From positions 1-30,517 of IMG/VR virus record IMGVR_UViG_3300025705_000013: a stretch of 30,517 bases of DNA; one strand, given 5' to 3'. The stretch comes from a virus. Below, in pieces: positions 14,063 to 20,854 of the stretch. Under the pieces are notes generated by a model. It was not told where the DNA came from and made no database searches. It worked only from the letters and a program-made list of their open reading frames with translations. Numbering within the stretch: the stretch's first letter is position 1; each line of letters begins with the position of its first letter. The position numbers and the translations under genes were made by a program.

Positions 14063-14756
14063 CAACAAGATCAAAATGACGTTCGTATACGTGCAGGTTC
14101 ATCACTTGCCATGTCAGCATGCCTTTTTCAATAGTAAAGTGTTTATTACCAGGAAGCTCACAACGGTTATTCCATCGAGTAACAAGTTGATCCATTAGGT
14201 ATTGAGCCCATGCGTAATCATTCTTGTAACCAAATACAACATCATTAGAACGCATTTGCGATACCATATGTAGAATACCTTCACGGATATAGAATGTTTG
14301 AGCATTGGTACAAATGAAATCAGACTTACCGTTTTCATCAAACTCAACCCAGATAGATGGACGGTTGTAAACCATTTGAGCACGACGGCTGTCAGGATTA
14401 CGCCATAGTTCATCAAAGGCATTTTCAAATTGATTAAAATACTTTGGTGAGTTTACAAGGTGACCATAGTTTGAATTAATTTCACCGTTTGGATCAGAAG
14501 CATATTGCCATGCCGCAGGTGGTTCTTTAGATGGTCCGTAAATATCATTAATATTTGTTGAACCTGATTTGTACCAATCCAATTCTGATTGAATATAACT
14601 TTGACTTGGGTTACCAAAGATTGCTGGTTCAGTTGCAAGAAAGTTTGCACCGATTAATTCAATAGTACGTTGGCCTGTTTTATCAATAGTGAATGCTTCA
14701 TCTTTAAGTTCACCTTTGAAAAACTCACGGATATCATATACGCTATCAATTCTCAT
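14058..14756 (-). CDS. 42: dCMP hydroxymethylase (T4 gp42-like)
   Basis: Makes 5-hydroxymethyl-dCMP from dCMP and methylene-tetrahydrofolate. It aligns by eye along nearly its whole length with T4 gp42: DKTGQRTIELIGANF, GEINSNYG (91-98), NPDSRRAQMVY, the nucleophile Cys149 in F-I-C-T-N, and MRSNDVVFGYKNDYAW. Thymidylate synthase has Asn where T4 gp42 has Asp179; here it is Asp180, which argues for dCMP over dUMP. At 232 residues it ends soon after HVYERHF and lacks about 20 C-terminal residues of T4 gp42. ATGA overlap with the nuclease gene upstream. Confidence 0.92.
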   Translation of the reverse strand: MRIDSVYDIREFFKGELKDEAFTIDKTGQRTIELIGANFLATEPAIFGNPSQSYIQSELDWYKSGSTNINDIYGPSKEPPAAWQYASDPNGEINSNYGHLVNSPKYFNQFENAFDELWRNPDSRRAQMVYNRPSIWVEFDENGKSDFICTNAQTFYIREGILHMVSQMRSNDVVFGYKNDYAWAQYLMDQLVTRWNNRCELPGNKHFTIEKGMLTWQVMNLHVYERHFDLVV

Positions 14757-15253
14757 GCGAATGTCCTTTTATAGTTTGACTTGTCTATTTCTTTAATTCT
14801 ATTATACAACGGTTCGTTATCAATGTCAATAATTTTATTAAATGTTTCGAGAGCAAATCCTGCGGTATGCCTATTATCTCGTTTGTTTTGAATAACTCTA
14901 AACCTACGTTGACCAGGTGGAGGTGCTTCCCATAATGTAACAAGCTTTGATCCAGGCCGTGGGTTTTGAACAATAATCCATCGGTCGGCATTTAAACACT
15001 TATCAAGTTGATTACTTACGGCACCACCTTTAGTTGTTGTAATCGGAACGGTAAATGCCTCATATGTTTCCATGTTAGGTACTTTAAAATGATAATAAAT
15101 TGTTTGGAATTTAACTTCGGTATGTCTGCCGTCAATCATCATATCCTTTGACATATCAAACGGATCTTCCGACATTTCAACTTTGCAATTTTGCATCTCA
15201 AAGTATTCTTTTACAATACGTTCACCTAATTTACCTAACCGTTCTATGCTCAT
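14753..15253 (-). CDS. PD-(D/E)XK nuclease-like protein
   Basis: A 166-residue protein with the restriction-nuclease core: an N-terminal helix with Glu11 (L-G-E-R-I-V-K-E-Y-F), Asp37 at the end of a strand, then E46-V-K48 (H-T-E-V-K-F-Q), giving the D-x(8)-E-x-K signature. A basic Q-R-R-F-R-V-I-Q-N-K-R segment may contact DNA. It sits directly before dCMP hydroxymethylase, overlapping it by four bases. Degrading unmodified host DNA, as T4 nucleases do, is a reasonable but unproven role. Confidence 0.72.
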   Translation of the reverse strand: MSIERLGKLGERIVKEYFEMQNCKVEMSEDPFDMSKDMMIDGRHTEVKFQTIYYHFKVPNMETYEAFTVPITTTKGGAVSNQLDKCLNADRWIIVQNPRPGSKLVTLWEAPPPGQRRFRVIQNKRDNRHTAGFALETFNKIIDIDNEPLYNRIKEIDKSNYKRTFA

Positions 15254-15561
15254 TTTTTAAACCTATCATCAGTATCAATTGGATCAGACTCAATTGTTGT
15301 CATAACAAGAATCATCATTTGAGTTAAGGCATGAGACAAATGTGGCAAACCTGATTCAGGATCTTGATCTTCACCTGACATATATGCTAACAAATGACGC
15401 TGAATAGATGAGTAATGACGAGAGACAGGAAACTTTTCAATGTCTTGTCGCCAATTGTTTTCACCGTACTTTTCAGCACCAAAACCAAATACCTTTGCTG
15501 CTTCGATAATAGCTTCAGGTGGAACTAAATGGATTTTGGGTTTGTCATTATCATATTTCAT
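15250..15561 (-). CDS. dATP/dGTP diphosphohydrolase N-terminal-like (MazG-related)
   Basis: A 103-residue helical protein with K-P-x-x-x-L-V-P-P-E-A-I, then G-A-E-K-Y-G-E-N-N-W-R and R-H-x(6)-R-H-L-L-A-Y. This matches my memory of DUF5664, now named dATP/dGTP diphosphohydrolase N-terminal domain and related to MazG-type pyrophosphohydrolases. Acidic residues in S-G-E-D-Q-D-P-E-S-G-L-P-H could bind metal. Probable nucleotide-pool housekeeping. It overlaps the genes on both sides. Confidence 0.75.
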   Translation of the reverse strand: MKYDNDKPKIHLVPPEAIIEAAKVFGFGAEKYGENNWRQDIEKFPVSRHYSSIQRHLLAYMSGEDQDPESGLPHLSHALTQMMILVMTTIESDPIDTDDRFKK

Positions 15562-16081
15562 TACGAGAGCCTCTACCTTTTATTTGAGAATTGAGTAGTG
15601 GCTGATAATGGTCAATAGATGCATCTTCAATTAATGGAGCAATCTTTAAGTCATAATCAGCGGTGTTAATGTATTTTATCACAACATCCATAGTTTGTAA
15701 ACCATTTTCTTTTAGATATTGTCTATATTTTCTACCTGTTACTTCATGGTGTGAGTCAGGTTTAGTAAACGAACTGCGGTGATTGCCCATCCGTGCATGG
15801 ATTGAAGAAGTCTTACCATCCGTTTTGCCAATATAAAGTATTGTACCTGTGGATTTTTCTTGCCACATATAAACACCTTTATGTTCAAATGCCGCTATTC
15901 GCCTACCGTGATTACAGCGACGCAATGGAGTTACAATATCAGCTTTATATTCTGTCTTATAACCATGCTCTATGATTTGTAAACAGACTTCACCGTATTC
16001 TATGGCTTCCTCCCAATACTCTTCAATATTGGAAAGAATTTTATCTTGCAGCAAAGCCGCAAGGTCATCAAGTTTTGACAT
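15551..16081 (-). CDS. GIY-YIG endonuclease-like protein
   Basis: A 176-residue protein. The GIY-YIG core starts near residue 68: GVYMW, then LYIGKT, the catalytic-type Arg in H-A-R-M-G-N-H, and a late Glu-Asp region (I-E-D-A-S-I-D-H-Y-Q-P). The first 60 residues are helical and acidic. No intron surrounds it, so it is either a free-standing homing-type nuclease or a recruited DNA-processing enzyme. AAAGGA precedes the ATG. It sits among nucleotide-metabolism genes. Confidence 0.8.
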   Translation of the reverse strand: MSKLDDLAALLQDKILSNIEEYWEEAIEYGEVCLQIIEHGYKTEYKADIVTPLRRCNHGRRIAAFEHKGVYMWQEKSTGTILYIGKTDGKTSSIHARMGNHRSSFTKPDSHHEVTGRKYRQYLKENGLQTMDVVIKYINTADYDLKIAPLIEDASIDHYQPLLNSQIKGRGSRNEI

Positions 16082-16093
16082 AACGCCAGTCCT

Positions 16094-16264
16094 TTATGAT
16101 TTATGGTTACGATCCTGTAAACCGATCTTTTTAGCACCTTTATTCCAGGCGCCTGATTTACCACGCCATGTTTTGAAACGTGTCTTTGAAGGCTCACATT
16201 TGGTGATCTCGCCACCATCTTTTACAAAGCTTTCAATCATTTTTTGAATATCAGAATTAGTCAT
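16094..16264 (-). CDS. Small basic phage protein, 56 residues
   Basis: An unlisted short frame beginning MTNSDIQKMIESF, with AGGAG 7 bases before the ATG and its stop 12 bases before the GIY-YIG gene. The middle G-G-E-I-T-K-C-E-P-S-K and the basic end W-R-G-K-S-G-A-W-N-K-G-A-K-K resemble small conserved T4-like proteins I remember as G-G-x-V-T-K-C-P-P-G-K. Probably nucleic-acid or ribosome associated because of its charge, but that is inference. Confidence 0.72.
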   Translation of the reverse strand: MTNSDIQKMIESFVKDGGEITKCEPSKTRFKTWRGKSGAWNKGAKKIGLQDRNHKS

Positions 16265-16274
16265 ATTATAGCTC

Positions 16275-16559
16275 CTATGTTACGTTATACACATATACGT
16301 CAGCAGTAGTCGATAAGCTCAACGGCAAACCTGTTGTATACTTACGACCATTATGATTACGAGGACCACGACCTTGAAGTTTAACACGCTGTTTGCGATT
16401 TCTCATATAACCGTAGCAGTCAATTTCATTGTTATAGTTTCTAACAATGCCTTTGAGCTGATCAAGCATAGGTTGATCTTTAGGTGAAACTTGACCATCA
16501 ACCATATTAACAGTGAAACGGTAAGATTGCGAAGAGCGGTTTTTAGATGTTATTTTCAT
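16275..16559 (-). CDS. Basic protein of unknown function
   Basis: A 94-residue protein, strongly basic through its middle (Y-M-R-N-R-K-Q-R-V-K-L-Q-G-R-G-P-R-N-H-N-G-R-K). It begins with predicted strands and ends with T-A-D-V-Y-V-Y-N-V-T. It is the first gene after the promoter at 16591-16619, so it is probably early. The charge suggests RNA or DNA binding. Family not recognised. The stop is TAG, 10 bases before the next ATG. Confidence 0.6.
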   Translation of the reverse strand: MKITSKNRSSQSYRFTVNMVDGQVSPKDQPMLDQLKGIVRNYNNEIDCYGYMRNRKQRVKLQGRGPRNHNGRKYTTGLPLSLSTTADVYVYNVT

Positions 16560-16590
16560 TTTGATTCCATTTTAATTTGTTTATACAATC

Positions 16591-16619
16591 AATATAACTG
16601 ATTCTAAAGCATTTGTCAA
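16591..16619 (-). promoter_or_regulatory. Consensus sigma70-type early promoter
   Basis: On the minus strand TTGACA (16614-16619), 17 bases, TATATT (16591-16596). The 19-base stretch TTTAGAATCAGTTATATTG is identical to that in the promoter at 17456-17484. It drives the basic gene at 16275-16559 and the genes below it. Confidence 0.78.
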
Positions 16620-16633
16620 TAGTTAATTTGAAA

Positions 16634-16795
16634 TTAAATCAAATTAAGTACACCTGCCATACCTAAAAACAAAATTAAACCTGTTAATGACCATGCCAAT
16701 ACTTCTAACTCAGCACCAACTTTTTTGTCATCCACAATATATGCACCAAACAGTCCACCTACCATAAGGCCTGCTATAATAAAAACTACTTCCAT
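16634..16795 (-). CDS. Two-helix small membrane protein, 53 residues
   Basis: A short frame not covered by any longer one. It begins MEVVFIIAGLMVGG and has hydrophobic segments at about 3-20 and 35-53 joined by a short charged loop (D-D-K-K). AGGAG precedes the ATG at 16795, three bases after the previous stop. Probably an inner-membrane hairpin protein. Function unknown; small proteins of this type in early regions often act on host membranes, which is inference. Confidence 0.65.
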   Translation of the reverse strand: MEVVFIIAGLMVGGLFGAYIVDDKKVGAELEVLAWSLTGLILFLGMAGVLNLI

Positions 16796-16798
16796 CAC

Positions 16799-17032
16799 TT
16801 ACTCCTCTAATTGGAATTTTGAACCAAATCCAATCGCGTCTTGTTTATATTCAAAAAAGAATGTATCTTCATATACATCCGTAAATTTTCGGTGAACCCA
16901 TTGCTGTTTATGCAATTGTACTTTGCACCATTGAGTGGCAGCCCACCTATTATCAGAATGAACAGCAACGACATAAAATTTACCGCTGCTCATCCATTTC
17001 TGTTTATGATCTGCTATTTCTTGCGGCGTCAT
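16799..17032 (-). CDS. Conserved-looking early phage protein
   Basis: A 77-residue protein starting MTPQEIADHKQKW. It is rich in Trp and aromatic residues (W-A-A-T-Q-W-C-K-V, W-V-H-R-K-F-T-D-V-Y, T-F-F-F-E-Y). The ATG at 17032 overlaps the previous stop (ATGA) and is 6 bases from AAGGA; the longer start at 17038 has no room for a ribosome site. From memory similar proteins occur in cyanophages. No function known. Confidence 0.65.
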   Translation of the reverse strand: MTPQEIADHKQKWMSSGKFYVVAVHSDNRWAATQWCKVQLHKQQWVHRKFTDVYEDTFFFEYKQDAIGFGSKFQLEE

Positions 17033-17430
17033 GCCCATTCCTTATATTCAACAATACCCAATAGATCTTCAATTAATTTCTTACCATATTGAGTAAACAA
17101 AATTCCTTGTTCCCATACAAAATGCTCAACATCTTGACTATGGTAAAAGGTTTCTTGACCAGTAATCCAACTTAATGCTGTTTTACGGTCACCGGCACCA
17201 AAGTACATAACTTCTTGAACACGTGCTTCAAACTTTGCAACATCACGTTCTTCCTGAGATTTTGTTTCAGCGTTTTTGACCTCAAGCTCATCACAAAGAG
17301 CATTCCATAGCTCCTGTTTTTGGCGAGGAGTGCGATCGTGCCACTCATCCATTAGAACGCCACGAGGACGAAACCCATAAACATCTTTATGAAGGTCTGA
17401 GAAGCAATCATCTGAATATGTATAAGTCAT
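17029..17430 (-). CDS. Conserved-looking early phage protein (SDLHKDVYGFRPRG type)
   Basis: A 133-residue protein. The frame opens further at 17484, but that start lies inside or before the promoter at 17456-17484, so I use ATG 17430, preceded by AAGGAAC. The N-terminal Y-S-D-D-C-F-S-D-L-H-K-D-V-Y-G-F-R-P-R-G motif is one I recall in many T4-like phages without a function. The rest is helical (W-N-A-L-C-D-E-L-E-V, then a Glu/Arg-rich coil). First gene of an early unit with two tandem promoters. Confidence 0.72.
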   Translation of the reverse strand: MTYTYSDDCFSDLHKDVYGFRPRGVLMDEWHDRTPRQKQELWNALCDELEVKNAETKSQEERDVAKFEARVQEVMYFGAGDRKTALSWITGQETFYHSQDVEHFVWEQGILFTQYGKKLIEDLLGIVEYKEWA

Positions 17431-17455
17431 TGTTTGTTCCTTTGTTGATGATTCC

Positions 17456-17484
17456 AATATAACTGATTCTAAACCAAATGTCAA
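17456..17484 (-). promoter_or_regulatory. Consensus sigma70-type early promoter (proximal)
   Basis: TTGACA (17479-17484), 17-base spacer, TATATT (17456-17461) on the minus strand. It is 26 bases upstream of the ATG at 17430 and shares a 19-base identical core with the promoter at 16591-16619. Confidence 0.78.
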
Positions 17485-17515
17485 TAGGAAACATCATTTT
17501 TTAGTAGATAAATCT

Positions 17516-17544
17516 ATGATAACACAGCTATGATAGTCTGTCAA
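17516..17544 (-). promoter_or_regulatory. sigma70-type promoter (distal of a tandem pair)
   Basis: TTGACA (17539-17544), 17-base spacer, TATCAT (17516-17521) on the minus strand, 60 bases upstream of the proximal promoter. It fires away from, and partly beneath, the leader of the plus-strand gene at 17572. Confidence 0.6.
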
Positions 17545-17571
17545 CAAAATAAATAAGACATGGAGGAGTAA

Positions 17572-17673
17572 ATGAAACTAAAGTATAGAATCAAGTTCTT
17601 TATGTCTAAATTAAAGTTTTGGAAAAAAGGAAGTTACGGTAAAGGTACATTCATCTACGAAGATGATGATTAG
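17572..17673 (+). CDS. Tiny basic protein on the opposite strand, 33 residues
   Basis: Begins MKLKYRIKFFMSKLKFWKKG and ends in an acidic F-I-Y-E-D-D-D. A very strong GGAGGAG lies 4 bases before the ATG. It is one of only two plus-strand genes in the window. Its end overlaps the convergent GNAT gene by four bases. From memory, small cyanophage proteins share the K-L-K-F-W-K-K and F-I-Y-E-D-D pattern. An amphipathic basic helix plus acidic tail suggests a binding or inhibitor peptide, which is inference. Confidence 0.65.
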   Translation: MKLKYRIKFFMSKLKFWKKGSYGKGTFIYEDDD

Positions 17674-18131
17674 GTTGGTATCTTATACACCGCATAAGCA
17701 TTCTCACCGTGTTTAAAATCCATCCATTCAGTTATACGGACAAACCCAAACTCCTCAGCATGAGAAAATGTTGGACGGCGTGGTAAACACCAAAGATATT
17801 CGCATCCTTCACGTTTAGCTTGGTCAGCAACAGCTTGCCACATTATCTGTGATAGCTTTTGTCGCCTATATGCATCATCAACCCAAACACCTCGACCACG
17901 GTAATAGTTATCGGATGTTTTATGACCTGAGTTTGAAGCAATTAATTTATCACCATCATATAATCCCCAATAGGTACCTTTGTACTTTGTAAAGATTTCT
18001 TTATCATTGCCAAGATCAGGAAAAGTCATATCAGAAATATAGTAGTGCTCATTACCAGGCCACAACTTGTCCCAGGCTTCTTTAATCTGTTCTTTGGTTA
18101 TTTCTCTAAGCTGATAATTCTGCATAGTCAT
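17670..18131 (-). CDS. GNAT-family N-acetyltransferase
   Basis: A 153-residue GCN5-type acyl-CoA transferase. The central strand R-G-R-G-V-W-V-D-D-A-Y-R-R-Q-K-L-S-Q-I-M is the acetyl-CoA pyrophosphate-binding motif A (R-R-x-x-L-S), and the C-terminal F-G-F-V-R-I-T-E-W is motif B. It is the last gene of the modification cassette and overlaps the oxygenase gene by 26 bases. No Shine-Dalgarno sequence is clear, so it may depend on coupling. Substrate unknown: amine sugar, peptide or nucleotide. Confidence 0.82.
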   Translation of the reverse strand: MTMQNYQLREITKEQIKEAWDKLWPGNEHYYISDMTFPDLGNDKEIFTKYKGTYWGLYDGDKLIASNSGHKTSDNYYRGRGVWVDDAYRRQKLSQIMWQAVADQAKREGCEYLWCLPRRPTFSHAEEFGFVRITEWMDFKHGENAYAVYKIPT

Positions 18132-18654
18132 TCAGTACATTTACCACGAGGTGTATTCTATCTTCTTTACTTGAATTAAAGGCAGTGTGCTTTAACATAG
18201 TATTGGTTAAATACCACGTGTCTTGTTTGAGATGCATAATCTCATCATCTATAACCATAAAGCATCCTTCCTGTGTTTTTACAGGATAATGTATTCTTAT
18301 TTGAGAATCAGTATGCCATGATAAACAAGTAAACGGTAAAGATTTCATTAATCTGACTCTACCGATTTTATATCTTTCATTCAACATATTATAAACAGTT
18401 TCAAGTACGGTACCACGGAACACTGAACACACTGTGTTGAAATCTTGCTCTTTGAGTTCTGTTTCTCGTAGCGGTACTATAGTCTGACCATTTTCATAAA
18501 CCTTTTTTGACCAATCATATTTTAAACTACCGCATGCCATATTCGTGTTATCAGGTGCATCCGATGTAGTTGTAATACCGATCTGTGTTCGGTCACCCCA
18601 TTCAATATAATCCAGTGCAAATGGCGGTAATTCTAATTCAGTAAAATTTTTCAT
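18106..18654 (-). CDS. Aspartyl/asparaginyl beta-hydroxylase-like 2OG oxygenase
   Basis: A 182-residue double-stranded beta-helix oxygenase. The iron and co-substrate motif is present: H114-x-D116-x3-R120-x-H-x-P (SWHTDSQIRIHYP), then W-Y-L-T-N and the distal H156 with R166-I-H-L-V. This matches Asp_Arg_Hydrox proteins, which hydroxylate Asp or Asn side chains using 2-oxoglutarate, iron and oxygen. The ATG overlaps the methyltransferase stop (ATGA). The target may be a protein or a small molecule made by the cassette. Confidence 0.82.
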   Translation of the reverse strand: MKNFTELELPPFALDYIEWGDRTQIGITTTSDAPDNTNMACGSLKYDWSKKVYENGQTIVPLRETELKEQDFNTVCSVFRGTVLETVYNMLNERYKIGRVRLMKSLPFTCLSWHTDSQIRIHYPVKTQEGCFMVIDDEIMHLKQDTWYLTNTMLKHTAFNSSKEDRIHLVVNVLNDYAELSA

Positions 18655-19343
18655 GGTTCAATCACAAGAAAAGGATATTCTAATTCGTGTACGATTTGGA
18701 TAGTGCCACCAAGATGGCCTAATACGAATGGTGGTCTATACATTGTCAAAAATGTTTGGCATGGAGTATTGTTTGCTTGTATCTGATCTCGTATCAATAC
18801 ATTGTTATCGGTAAGATAAGCTATGTTTGTATCGGTCTCATTCTCTAAGTTACGTATATCAATACTTGATCCATCTCTTTCAACACGTGCCTTATAAAAC
18901 CTATCAAGTAATTTTGTACTATTCGTTCCTATAAGACTAATAATGATTTTCTTATAAGTAAATGTTTCTTTCATCCACCGAACGGTTTGTTTGAACTCAT
19001 TAAAATCTGTATGGGTAAATACACTAAACGCAAAAATAATATCTTGCTTTGTATTGATATTAGGAAACGGTTCGTCAAGATTGCCAGTCTGATTATAAAC
19101 TTTATTGTATTTGTTATAATGAAAAAAGTTAGCATCAGGATAATTTTTTGCACCAACATCCAATGCACCTTTATCAACATCAACACAAGTATAGTTACTT
19201 TGTTTGATTGGAAAATTATCAAACGATAATAGGTTGCCTTGATTGCCACCCCAATCTAAAAATGTTGTTGTGCTTGATAAATCATCAACCTCTAAAAGGC
19301 TGTTAAGACTGATTACCGATTTTTCTACTGGGTATAAATCCAT
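18651..19343 (-). CDS. Class I SAM-dependent methyltransferase
   Basis: A 230-residue protein. The SAM-binding start is T-F-L-D-W-G-G-N-Q-G-N (about 28-38), with acidic V-D-V-D after the second strand and D-I-I-F-A-F-S-V-F-T-H as motif IV/V of small-molecule methyltransferases. Its start overlaps the PP-loop gene by 41 bases. Methylation of a sugar or surface metabolite is likely from context; a DNA target is less likely because no N-P-P-Y or P-C motif is present. Confidence 0.75.
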   Translation of the reverse strand: MDLYPVEKSVISLNSLLEVDDLSSTTTFLDWGGNQGNLLSFDNFPIKQSNYTCVDVDKGALDVGAKNYPDANFFHYNKYNKVYNQTGNLDEPFPNINTKQDIIFAFSVFTHTDFNEFKQTVRWMKETFTYKKIIISLIGTNSTKLLDRFYKARVERDGSSIDIRNLENETDTNIAYLTDNNVLIRDQIQANNTPCQTFLTMYRPPFVLGHLGGTIQIVHELEYPFLVIEP

Positions 19344-20034
19344 AATCCCAATCTCCCCATATTAATTTACGTTCACCGCAGGACCAACATACACCACACG
19401 GTTTTTCTGTATCAGGTATGTTAGAACAGCACGACCTTGTTTCCTGTAACAAATCAAACAAATCAAATCTCTTGTAGATTGACGCAACAAATCTTTTATC
19501 AACATTTGCAAATGGAGAATAATACGGATATCCAAATCTATCAATTGTAATAGGAATATCGTTTTCATTCCGTATACCAATCATTGGATCACATTCTTTC
19601 CAAAGATTAATATGTGTACCATCTTTTAATTCAATGTCAACATCAAATCGAGGGTTAGCTGTATTACCGCCAATAAGCATATCATACTCACCGCGGCCAA
19701 ACACTTCTTTTTGATATTTATGTAGGTGAGAGTCGTTATAATCATCACCGTAGACTGTATGGTGAGACAAGATGTTGTGGTAATCAAACTTGCTAATCAT
19801 ATATTCAATGATGTTGGCAGACCTTCGTGCCTGCCATCTATACCGCTTGTCAAAGGCTAGAGTAAGGCATCCAATCGTTGTATCGTGTCGGTTATTTTCC
19901 GTTAAGTATTTGATTAGCAAATAAAAAACCAATGCCGAATCAGCACCACCGCTCAAATTAAAAAGTATTCTTTTACATTCTAACGGTATTTCAAAGCTTA
20001 TAGATTGACCAAACTCATCCTCAAGATACATCAT
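19303..20034 (-). CDS. PP-loop ATPase, QueC-like (7-cyano-7-deazaguanine synthase-like)
   Basis: A 243-residue protein with a PP-loop SGGADS (28-33) that adenylates an acid group, and a C-terminal zinc site S-C-C-S...C-G-V-C-W-S-C-G-E-R (about 202-222). The spacing resembles QueC (S-C-x-G...C-G-x-C-x-x-C-x-x-R). QueC converts carboxy-deazaguanine to preQ0. No FolE, QueD or QueE partner is visible here, so a related nitrile- or amide-forming step on another acid is equally possible. The track start at 20037 is TTG; ATG follows at 20034. Confidence 0.75.
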   Translation of the reverse strand: MMYLEDEFGQSISFEIPLECKRILFNLSGGADSALVFYLLIKYLTENNRHDTTIGCLTLAFDKRYRWQARRSANIIEYMISKFDYHNILSHHTVYGDDYNDSHLHKYQKEVFGRGEYDMLIGGNTANPRFDVDIELKDGTHINLWKECDPMIGIRNENDIPITIDRFGYPYYSPFANVDKRFVASIYKRFDLFDLLQETRSCCSNIPDTEKPCGVCWSCGERKLIWGDWDYGFIPSRKIGNQS

Positions 20035-20854
20035 CAATCCACTTGTTTATCGCTGCACCGAGGTTTATTTGTCCTTTTGCATCAGGATGAGAGTCAAGTT
20101 CTGAAATTTTACTTTCTGCTGATAGCCATTTACCGCCAATCTCTTTCCATACAGGCCAACCGTATACTTCAACAGGATTAATCTTTTCAACTTTTGCAAA
20201 TTTCTCACCTGAGATTAATTCATCGAGAACTGCATTAGTTAAAAAGCAATTTTCAATTCTTTCATCAATCATTAAGTTAAAAACTTTCCATTCCTTAGGA
20301 TGCTTTTGTCTAAAGTCATCGAGGTACCACCACCAGTAATCAGATGTAAATGGCCACATAGGAACATCTGATTGAAATATATTTAATTTAATATCAAGTT
20401 TACGGCATAACATAATTACCTTCTCAATATAAAACAGTGTGTTTTCTAATATAGGTATAGGTCCGTCGAGTGCTAATGGCAATGTATGTAAACCCATTAA
20501 GTATTCACCACTTGCATTATCTTTTCTGAATTTCTTTTCAGAATTAGATTCCATTGCAAATGTATCCCACCTTTTGCAAGGCATTATTCTGCGCCTACCT
20601 AATTGTAATCTTGACCAATCGGTAAGTTGCCAACAAATGTGTGATGGAGGATCATCTGATAATACCGCGTCCATTATTTCAATATAAGCATACTCATTTG
20701 AACTACCGGATCTACCTTTATTAACTGCAGGCAACCCCAAATGCTTTCCAACATATTCTGGCCATTTCGGCCATGAGCAATCAAGTTCTTCATGCTGAAA
20801 AGAAAAGTAATTATGGTCAGTCCAACTACATCCTACCGCAAGCAAATAACTCAT
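20021..20854 (-). CDS. SGNH/GDSL-like hydrolase
   Basis: A 277-residue protein. The N-terminal A-V-G-C-S-W-T-D holds the block I serine (Ser10), N-K-G-R-S-G-S-S-N-E-Y fits block II, and the C-terminal D-S-H-P-D-A-K-G-Q supplies the Asp-His pair of block V. These enzymes remove acyl or acetyl groups from sugars and lipids, and some act in reverse as acyltransferases. The start overlaps the double glycosyltransferase stop by one base (TAATG). Next to a GNAT and glycosyltransferases, editing of sugar acylation is a fair guess. Confidence 0.75.
   Translation of the reverse strand: MSYLLAVGCSWTDHNYFSFQHEELDCSWPKWPEYVGKHLGLPAVNKGRSGSSNEYAYIEIMDAVLSDDPPSHICWQLTDWSRLQLGRRRIMPCKRWDTFAMESNSEKKFRKDNASGEYLMGLHTLPLALDGPIPILENTLFYIEKVIMLCRKLDIKLNIFQSDVPMWPFTSDYWWWYLDDFRQKHPKEWKVFNLMIDERIENCFLTNAVLDELISGEKFAKVEKINPVEVYGWPVWKEIGGKWLSAESKISELDSHPDAKGQINLGAAINKWIDDVS

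Noticed and set aside
14058-14756. Thymidylate synthase as the name for this gene
   Set aside because: Asp180 replaces the Asn that sets dUMP choice, and the alignment with T4 gp42 runs along nearly the whole protein.
17431-17484. Longer start for the 17029-17430 gene
   Set aside because: It would begin on the -35 box of the promoter at 17456-17484, so it could not be in that transcript.
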